36,463 nucleotides of DNA. It comes from an uncultured Lachnospiraceae bacterium (lineage in GTDB: Bacteria > Bacillota > Clostridia > Lachnospirales > Lachnospiraceae). This document shows, in pieces, positions 31,604-36,463 of this stretch (positions are counted from its first letter, which is position 1; every line of letters begins with the position of its first letter). The stretch lies in assembly GCA_944376425.1 (NCBI GenBank), contig CALWCS010000164.1, forward strand, positions 1 to 36,463, read 5' to 3'. The notes beneath the pieces were generated by a model that saw only the letters and a program-made list of their open reading frames with translations, made no database searches and was not told where the DNA came from. Position numbers and translations under genes: made by a program.

Positions 31604-32038
31604 ATGATAATTTTACATGCGCTCGGCGCTTATGGCTCTGTAATTGCTCTGTGTATTATTTTTTGTGTTCCAAAAAAATATTTAAATCTCTCAGGAATGG
31701 TTGGAACTGTCGGATGGCTGATCTATATTTTATTAAGCGGCAATACCTCTACTGAAATGTTTCCTATGTTTTTGGCCGCTCTTATCGTCTCTGTTATTTC
31801 TCATATTTTTGCAAGATGGAAGAAAGCCCCGGTTACCTTATTTTTGATACCAGGTATTTTACCGCTTGTTCCCGGAGTCGGGATGTATCGAATTGTATAC
31901 TATTTCATGCTGGAGGGCAGTCAGTCTAATATGACTTCTTACTATTTCGTCTATACTCTTCAAATGGCCGGGATGATTGCTATTGCAATTTTTATTACAG
32001 ATACATTTTTTAAAGTGTTCTTTCGTCATCCGCGCTAA
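31604..32038 (+). CDS. Threonine/serine exporter family, small (ThrE C-terminal) subunit
   Basis: This 144-residue integral membrane protein has four to five hydrophobic segments and the conserved FLIPGILPLVPGVGMYRIVYYFMLEG stretch of the second ThrE domain. In Corynebacterium the two domains are one protein; in many Firmicutes they are two adjacent genes, as here. The ribosome site AGGAGG is strong. The gene ends 50 bp before the element B right junction. No hairpin terminator of its own was recognised. Confidence 0.88.
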   Translation: MIILHALGAYGSVIALCIIFCVPKKYLNLSGMVGTVGWLIYILLSGNTSTEMFPMFLAALIVSVISHIFARWKKAPVTLFLIPGILPLVPGVGMYRIVYYFMLEGSQSNMTSYYFVYTLQMAGMIAIAIFITDTFFKVFFRHPR

Positions 32039-32067
32039 GTATCCTTTTGCCAAAAAGACAGGCATGG

Positions 32068-32108
32068 TGCGCAGTCAACCGCCGCCCCATGCCGCGTCAA
32101 ATGTCAGT
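32068..32108. other. Element B right attachment junction
   Basis: The probable crossover dinucleotide is CA at 32088-32089. Left of it is the element arm GCGCAGTCAACCGCCGCCC. Right of it is deacetylase sequence TGCCGCGTCAAATGTC. A 7-bp inverted repeat GGCATGG/CCATGCC (32061-32067, 32087-32093) spans the junction. Confidence 0.7.
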
Positions 32109-32308
32109 GCTACATTTGCCTGTTCTGTATCGACACAGCAGATCGGTCTGTTTTTCTCTTCTATCTGTGCGCTCGCCGGCAAACTGCTTTTTTCCTGCCC
32201 ATTTTCAAAATAATAAAATCCTGTGATAAACAGCAAAAGACAAAGACTCAGCAGTCCCGCACCTCTGAATTTATGAATCCACTGATCTAGTTTCTTTTCG
32301 TTCTCCAT
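32088..32308 (-). pseudogene. Split polysaccharide deacetylase, N-terminal piece
   Basis: This piece starts the deacetylase: MENEKKLDQWIHKFRG, a membrane anchor (GLLSLCLLLFITGFYYF), a short linker and CVDTEQANVALTFDAAWG. The last shared codons are GCA TGG GG, continued at 29700. A good ribosome site (GGGGGA) precedes the ATG at 32308; an in-frame ATG four codons earlier (32320) is possible, and the open frame reaches 32392. After the junction the frame adds a few residues and stops. The TFDxxWG form of motif 1 and the anchor fit PdaB-like sporulation deacetylases. Total joined length would be about 265 residues, normal for the family. Confidence 0.92.
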
Positions 32309-32475
32309 ATTTTCCCCCATCAATCTATTTCCCTGTATCTTATGAGTTTTTCCAAAAAAAGAGAACGCTGCTTTTTCTTTTTTCTTTTGCATGATATACT
32401 ATTGGAAGCATAACAGAATATTGTAACTTGTAATACAAAATTTTTTGATTTAGTTGAAAGGAATAAAATTAAGAA

Positions 32476-33279
32476 ATGAGATTAGATATGATGTACGATT
32501 TTTCTGAAATCGTTCACTATGATTCCCCCGGGATTCCTCTTTTTATCCGTGAAATTGATCTCTCTTCCTATGCAAACTCCCATGTGTTATGCCATTGGCA
32601 TGAAGATATCGAATGTATCCGTGCTCTTACCGGACATATGTACTATTCGGTCAACGGAAAACAAATTTATATTGAACCTGTCATAAAAAACAGTACTATT
32701 GAATTTTATCATCTGCATCCGGACTCTCCCAAAGAATCCGCGATTCTTTCTTATATGAATAAAATACATGACTTAAAACGTGCCGGAAGCCCTGGTTATG
32801 AATTAGATATCGTCGGACAGTTTCATTCTCTCTGGGCTAATTTTTTTCATCTGCTTTCTGCGCAATCTCTGATCCTTCCGCATACCGATCATGTCGATCA
32901 CGAGATGAGTATTCAAAAGAAAATGGTTTCTTTTATCTATGAAAATTATGCCGGTAAATTAACTCTTGATGAAATTGCTGCTTCCGGGGGTGTATGCCGA
33001 AGCAAATGCTGCCAGATTTTTAAAAAATATCTAAACAACTCTCCGATTGGCTTTCTCAATCTCTATCGTCTGGAAGTCAGTCAGTACCAGCTAATCCATA
33101 CGGATATCCCTGTCACAGAGATTGCTCTTTCCTGCGGATTTAATCATTTAAGTTATTTTTCAGAAATATTTCGAAAATACTCAGGCTGTACTCCTCAGCA
33201 GTATCGCGCGGAGCATCGAACGAATCCAGAATCAGAAAGGAAGATGAAAAATGATGAAATTTTTGAAAATAACAGGTAA
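32476..33279 (+). CDS. AraC-family regulator with shortened sensor domain
   Basis: This 267-residue protein has a C-terminal double helix-turn-helix of AraC type (about residues 150-250: KLTLDEIAASGGVCRSKCCQIFKKYLNNSP and VTEIALSCGFNHLSYFSEIFRKYSGCTPQQYR). The N-terminal cupin begins normally (HWHEDIECIRALTGHMYYSVNGKQIYI). It then jumps to IKNSTIEFYHLHPDSP, apparently missing about 45-50 residues of the beta-barrel core. Ligand sensing may therefore be altered. Its 3' end overlaps the next gene by 29 bp, so the two are cotranscribed. The ribosome site at 32476 is weak; the ATG at 32488 is an alternative start. Confidence 0.88.
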   Translation: MRLDMMYDFSEIVHYDSPGIPLFIREIDLSSYANSHVLCHWHEDIECIRALTGHMYYSVNGKQIYIEPVIKNSTIEFYHLHPDSPKESAILSYMNKIHDLKRAGSPGYELDIVGQFHSLWANFFHLLSAQSLILPHTDHVDHEMSIQKKMVSFIYENYAGKLTLDEIAASGGVCRSKCCQIFKKYLNNSPIGFLNLYRLEVSQYQLIHTDIPVTEIALSCGFNHLSYFSEIFRKYSGCTPQQYRAEHRTNPESERKMKNDEIFENNR

Positions 33280-34345
33280 AATCTTGTTGTTGTTAATTCT
33301 TCTCGTTGCTGTCTATGCGCTCTATGTTGTTTTTTCCTATCATCGCATTGAAGATCATCTCGGCTTAGAAATTTATCCTCCAAAGGAAACGGAAACTCTC
33401 TCTTCCGTATCTGCCAAGACCGATACCGATTATCGAATCATCAGCTATAACATTGGATTTGGCGCATACTCTCCTGATTTTACATTTTTTATGGACGGCG
33501 GAAAAAGTTCTGTTGCAAAAAACCGCGAAAGTGTCATTGAACTTGTGACAGGTGCTGCGAAAACTGCCCAGGTACAAGATGCAGATTTTGCTATTTTTGA
33601 AGAAGTTGATTTAGATTCCACCAGGAGCTATCATGTCAATCAGATAGATTTGCTTTCCCAGACTTTTCCCGATTATTATTACCAGTATGCCATTAACTAT
33701 GACTCAGCCTTTTTGATGGTGCCTCCATGGGAGCCTCACGGAAAATCGCTCTCATCGATTGCCTTTTATTCCCGTTTTCCTATCACTTCGGCAATCAGAC
33801 GCAGTTTTCCCGTTGCTTCTGGATTTGGCAAATTTTTGGATTTGGACCGATGTTATTCTGTCTCAAAAATTTCTGTCTCTGACAGCAGTGATCTATGTAT
33901 CTATTCTGTTCATATGTCAGCATATGGAAATGATGAGTCTGTCAGAGAAGGTCAGATGAAAATGTTAATGGAAGATATGAAATCCGAACGGGACGCAGGA
34001 AATTATGTTATCTGCGGCGGTGATTTTAATCATAATATGAATGGGGATGCACAGGAAACAGATTCCACTCCTTCCTGGGCACATCCTTTTCCGTCTGAAT
34101 ATCTTCCGGAAGGTTTTGCCAATGTCATGGATCTGCTTTCCGCAGAAGAACAGAAAAATATGGTAAAAAGTTCCCGTAATGCAGATATTCCTTATGATCC
34201 GGAAGAGTCTCTGATGGTTACTTTAGACGGCTTTCTGATTTCTGACAACGTTACCTGCAAGACATTTGAAGTTCTCGATACGGGTTTTGCTTATTCTGAT
34301 CACAATCCGGTTGTGATGACTTTTTCTTTGAACAAACTATCGTGA
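33251..34345 (+). CDS. Membrane-anchored endonuclease/exonuclease/phosphatase family protein
   Basis: This 364-residue protein starts with a signal anchor (about 8-30, ILLLLILLVAVYALYVVF). An extracellular DNase I-like fold follows. Visible motifs are ISYNIGFGAYSPD, the metal ligand in IFEEVD, YSVHMSAYG, CGGDFNHNM and the final SDHNPVVMTF. The fold serves nucleases, sphingomyelinases and inositol or lipid phosphatases. The extracellular location favours a phosphodiesterase acting on lipid or nucleic acid outside the cell. Starts at 33251 and 33254 are both possible after AGGAAG. It overlaps the AraC gene, which may regulate it. Confidence 0.88.
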   Translation: MMKFLKITGKILLLLILLVAVYALYVVFSYHRIEDHLGLEIYPPKETETLSSVSAKTDTDYRIISYNIGFGAYSPDFTFFMDGGKSSVAKNRESVIELVTGAAKTAQVQDADFAIFEEVDLDSTRSYHVNQIDLLSQTFPDYYYQYAINYDSAFLMVPPWEPHGKSLSSIAFYSRFPITSAIRRSFPVASGFGKFLDLDRCYSVSKISVSDSSDLCIYSVHMSAYGNDESVREGQMKMLMEDMKSERDAGNYVICGGDFNHNMNGDAQETDSTPSWAHPFPSEYLPEGFANVMDLLSAEEQKNMVKSSRNADIPYDPEESLMVTLDGFLISDNVTCKTFEVLDTGFAYSDHNPVVMTFSLNKLS

Positions 34346-34433
34346 TTTTATTGATACCAATAGATAAAAATATTCTGTATTTTTATTTTCCTTATCGTTA
34401 CGACCCAAATACACCAAATTATCATTGAAATAA

Positions 34434-34500
34434 ATGCTCTAAGGATATTTTTCTGCCAATCATAAATCGTTATGACAAAAAATTCCTTAGAGCATCTTTT
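34434..34500. terminator. Bidirectional terminator with a nested hairpin
   Basis: ATGCTCTAAGGA (34434-34445) is perfectly inverted at 34484-34495. Its 38-base loop holds a second hairpin, TCATAA (34460-34465) with TTATGA (34470-34475). T-rich DNA follows on both strands, so it can serve the gene ending at 34345 (+) and the ABC operon ending at 34516 (-). Confidence 0.75.
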
Positions 34501-34515
34501 GTTAGATATTTTTTC

Positions 34516-35490
34516 TTATTTTCCCTCATATAAGTGACAGGCAACACAATGTCCAGGTTCTGCCTCTCTTAGTTTCGGTTTTTCTGCTTGACATCGTTTT
34601 GTTGCATGAGGACATCTCGGCGCAAATTTACATCCTGTCTCAGTTCTTTTTTGTTCTCCATAATCCGGCACAATCGCATCTAGACTCTTTACTCTTGGGT
34701 CTGGAACTAAAATAGAAGAAATCAGCATCTTAGTGTATGGATGAAGCGGATTTGCATACAGTTTTTCAGAGGAAGAAATCTCTAAAATATTTCCAAGATA
34801 CATTACTCCGATTTCATCGCAGATCTTTTGTACAACCTGAAGCTGATGACTGATAAAGAGATACGTCAATTTATACTTCTCTTGAAGTTCTTCCAGCATA
34901 GATACGATCTGTGCCTGCAGCGACACATCCAGAGCTGAAATTGGTTCATCACACAATACAAAGCTTGGCTGAATTGACAATGCTCTTGCAATAGAAATAC
35001 GCTGTCTTTGTCCGCCGCTGAATTCATGAGGATATTTTAAGAGATCTTTCTGTTCCAGTCCTACGATCTGGATCATCTCTTTTGCACGTTCTTTTCTTTC
35101 TGCTTTTGTATACAGATTATGAATCTCCATAGGCTCACAGATAATGTCCATAACCGTTTGACTTGGATCCAGAGAAGAATATGGATCCTGAAATACAGAC
35201 TGCATCTTTTTTCGAATTGGCAACAGCTCTTTTTCTTTCTTTTTTCCTATTTCTTCTCCTTCAAAATAAATTTCTCCTCCTGTAAGAGAATGGTATCGCA
35301 AAATTGCTTTTCCAACTGTCGATTTTCCGCTTCCCGATTCTCCGACCAGTCCAAACGTTTTTCCCTTTTCAATGGAAAAATTGACATGATCTACTGCTTT
35401 TAACCAATTTGGACGGAAAGAAAACGGTTTATCGGATTTTATTTTGAAATGAACCTGTAAATCTTTTACTTCAATTAAATGTTCTGACAT
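34516..35490 (-). CDS. Oligopeptide ABC transporter ATP-binding protein (OppF/DppF type)
   Basis: This 324-residue ATPase powers peptide import. Walker A is GESGSGKST, the Q loop is FQDPYSSLDP, the signature is SGGQRQR, Walker B is VLCDEP and the H loop is FISHQL. The C-terminal oligopeptide-family extension has conserved cysteines in CKFAPRCPHATKRC and HCVACHL. An insert FSFRPNWLK between strand and Walker A is typical of the F subunit. The ATG at 35490 is preferred, with AGGGGGA seven bases upstream; it overlaps the upstream D-subunit gene by 16 bp. Opp versus Dpp cannot be decided without the binding protein and permeases, which lie outside the window. Confidence 0.94.
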   Translation of the reverse strand: MSEHLIEVKDLQVHFKIKSDKPFSFRPNWLKAVDHVNFSIEKGKTFGLVGESGSGKSTVGKAILRYHSLTGGEIYFEGEEIGKKKEKELLPIRKKMQSVFQDPYSSLDPSQTVMDIICEPMEIHNLYTKAERKERAKEMIQIVGLEQKDLLKYPHEFSGGQRQRISIARALSIQPSFVLCDEPISALDVSLQAQIVSMLEELQEKYKLTYLFISHQLQVVQKICDEIGVMYLGNILEISSSEKLYANPLHPYTKMLISSILVPDPRVKSLDAIVPDYGEQKRTETGCKFAPRCPHATKRCQAEKPKLREAEPGHCVACHLYEGK

Positions 35491-36463
35491 GATTCCATCC
35501 CCCTGACATGACATAATACAAAATGTCCCTTCTCTGCCTCATATCCTTCCGGCAATGATTTGGCACATTCTTCTGTGGCATGACGGCATCTGCGATAAAA
35601 CGGACAAAGACCGTCTGCTCCGTCTTCTGAGACATTTCTCTCCAGGAACTGTTCCATTTTTCCGCTTCCTACTTTTGGCATACTTGCAATTAATGCCTGT
35701 GTATAAGGATGACAAGGGCGGTAAAAAATATCCTCTGCACTTCCTTGTTCCACTACATATCCTCCGCACATTACCGCTATGCGGGAACACATCTGTGCAA
35801 CAACTCCCAGATCATGGGTAATGATAATAACACTCATCCCTGTCTTTTTCTGGATATCTCTGATTAAGTGCAGAATCTGCGCCTGAATTGTCACATCAAG
35901 TGCCGTTGTCGGTTCATCTGCAATCATCAGTTTCGGGTTACTGCTGATCGCCATTGCGATCATCACTCTCTGGCGCATTCCTCCTGACAATTCATGAGGA
36001 TAGCTTTTCATACGTTTTCTTGCATCTGAGATTCCGACAGAAGTCAACAGTTCTACTGATTTTTCGTATGCTTCTTTTTTTGACATAGAACTGTGAAGCC
36101 GCAGCAGTTCTATCATCTTGGAACCAATTGTGTAAACCGGATTTAATGCGGAAAGAGAATCCTGAAATACAATCGAAATATCCTTTCCCCGGATCTCTCT
36201 TAATTCTTTTCCCTTTTTTTCTAATATGGAGGTTCCTTCAAATACAATAGAACCGCCGATAATTTTACAGTTCTCCGGACCTAATTTTAAAATGGATTTT
36301 GTTGCTACGCTCTTGCCGCTTCCCGATTCTCCGACAATGCCGAACACTTCTCCTTGATCTACATAAAAACTTGCATTTTTAACTGCTTTTGTTTCTCCCA
36401 AATCTCCATAGAAGGAAACAGCAAGATCTTTCTCTTTTAATAATTGTTTCTTTTCTTTTCCTC
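35475..36463 (-). CDS. Oligopeptide ABC transporter ATP-binding protein (OppD/DppD type), partial
   Basis: This is the partner ATPase of the OppF-type protein. The frame is open to the window edge, where it reads LLKEKDLAVSFYGDLGETKAVKNASF, so the N-terminus and start codon are outside the window. Visible motifs are Walker A GESGSGKSV, the Q loop FQDSLSALNP, the signature LSGGMRQR, Walker B LMIADEPTTALD and the H loop IITHDLG. The C-terminal CPFYRRCRHATEEC and HFVLCHV form the peptide-transporter cysteine motif. Permease and binding-protein genes are expected just outside the right edge. Confidence 0.93.
   Translation of the reverse strand, partial: GKEKKQLLKEKDLAVSFYGDLGETKAVKNASFYVDQGEVFGIVGESGSGKSVATKSILKLGPENCKIIGGSIVFEGTSILEKKGKELREIRGKDISIVFQDSLSALNPVYTIGSKMIELLRLHSSMSKKEAYEKSVELLTSVGISDARKRMKSYPHELSGGMRQRVMIAMAISSNPKLMIADEPTTALDVTIQAQILHLIRDIQKKTGMSVIIITHDLGVVAQMCSRIAVMCGGYVVEQGSAEDIFYRPCHPYTQALIASMPKVGSGKMEQFLERNVSEDGADGLCPFYRRCRHATEECAKSLPEGYEAEKGHFVLCHVRGMESCQNI

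Larger units (their letters stand above)
29700..32089. mobile_element. Intervening element B (2.4 kb, no recombinase)
   Basis: The element is about 2,388 bp between CA dinucleotides at 29700-29701 and 32088-32089. It interrupts the deacetylase in the TFDAAWG motif. It carries a LysR regulator and the two subunits of a ThrE-type exporter, all on the plus strand, and no recombinase. The reconstructed circle junction has 19-bp arms matching at 12 of 19 positions around CA, with GCGCAxTCA at both outer ends. This suggests a serine-recombinase attP with a specificity different from element A. Removing it restores the deacetylase frame exactly. It may have lost its recombinase or be served in trans. 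Confidence 0.72.

Noticed and set aside
24612..32089. Both elements moved by the one recombinase
   Set aside because: The core dinucleotides (TA versus CA) and the arm sequences of elements A and B do not match, so a common specificity is not supported.
32309..32475. Sporulation sigma factor promoter in front of the deacetylase N-terminal piece
   Set aside because: I looked for SigE, SigG and SigK type -35/-10 pairs on the minus strand and found none convincing. A weak palindrome TTGTAATACAA (32428-32438) is the only feature noted.
1..36463. tRNA or rRNA genes
   Set aside because: No cloverleaf with a recognisable T-loop and no rRNA signature was found on either strand by eye. A tRNA search program would settle this.

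Overview
The window looks like a low-GC, anaerobic Firmicute of the Clostridia, most likely Lachnospiraceae. Reasons are AT-rich DNA with pyrimidine-rich intergenic regions, strong AGGAG-type ribosome sites, a class III ribonucleotide reductase, a multi-cluster ferredoxin, DapL-type lysine synthesis, an ANTAR regulator next to type I glutamine synthetase, and a TnpX-like large serine recombinase. The species cannot be fixed from sequence alone.

Layout. 1-260: a gene-free edge with a plus-strand terminator and short direct repeats. 261-4276 (minus): rlmD, a small acidic-tailed membrane protein and the helicase pcrA. 4588-7079: a DUF1836 regulator (+), a TrpR-like YerC protein (-), a PHP phosphatase (-) and a four-cluster ferredoxin (+). 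7302-11441: an orphan NMT1/SsuA-like binding protein (+), facing a minus-strand operon of response regulator, histidine kinase and glycine-betaine-type binding lipoprotein. 11487-16847 (minus): an amidohydrolase, a HAD phosphatase, nrdD and a polysaccharide deacetylase lipoprotein. 17066-18076 (+): asnA. 18211-22279 (minus): the operon glnA - ANTAR antiterminator - dapF - dapL. Its leader carries a two-hexaloop ANTAR target overlapping an intrinsic terminator. A divergent glycine riboswitch controls an alanine/glycine:cation symporter (22835-24241). 32476-34345: an AraC regulator and a membrane-anchored endonuclease/exonuclease/phosphatase protein. 34516-36463 (minus): two oligopeptide ABC transporter ATPases, the second cut by the window edge.

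The most unusual region is 24.3-32.4 kb. A single PdaB-like polysaccharide deacetylase gene (minus strand) is split into three in-frame pieces at 32.1-32.4, 29.4-29.7 and 24.3-24.6 kb by two intervening elements. Element A (about 4.82 kb) carries a small protein and a large serine recombinase at one end. It also carries a siroheme reductase, an FAD/rhodanese oxidoreductase and a 62-residue ORF. Element B (about 2.39 kb) carries a LysR regulator and a two-subunit ThrE-type exporter, and has no recombinase. Both insertions lie inside conserved catalytic motifs of the deacetylase (RSPYG for A, TFDAAWG for B). Joining at the shared dinucleotides (TA for A, CA for B on the plus strand) restores one uninterrupted reading frame of about 265 codons. 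Both reconstructed circle junctions are imperfect palindromes, as expected for serine-recombinase attP sites. This resembles the skin-type elements that interrupt sporulation genes and excise during development. Excision in this organism is an inference that the sequence cannot prove.
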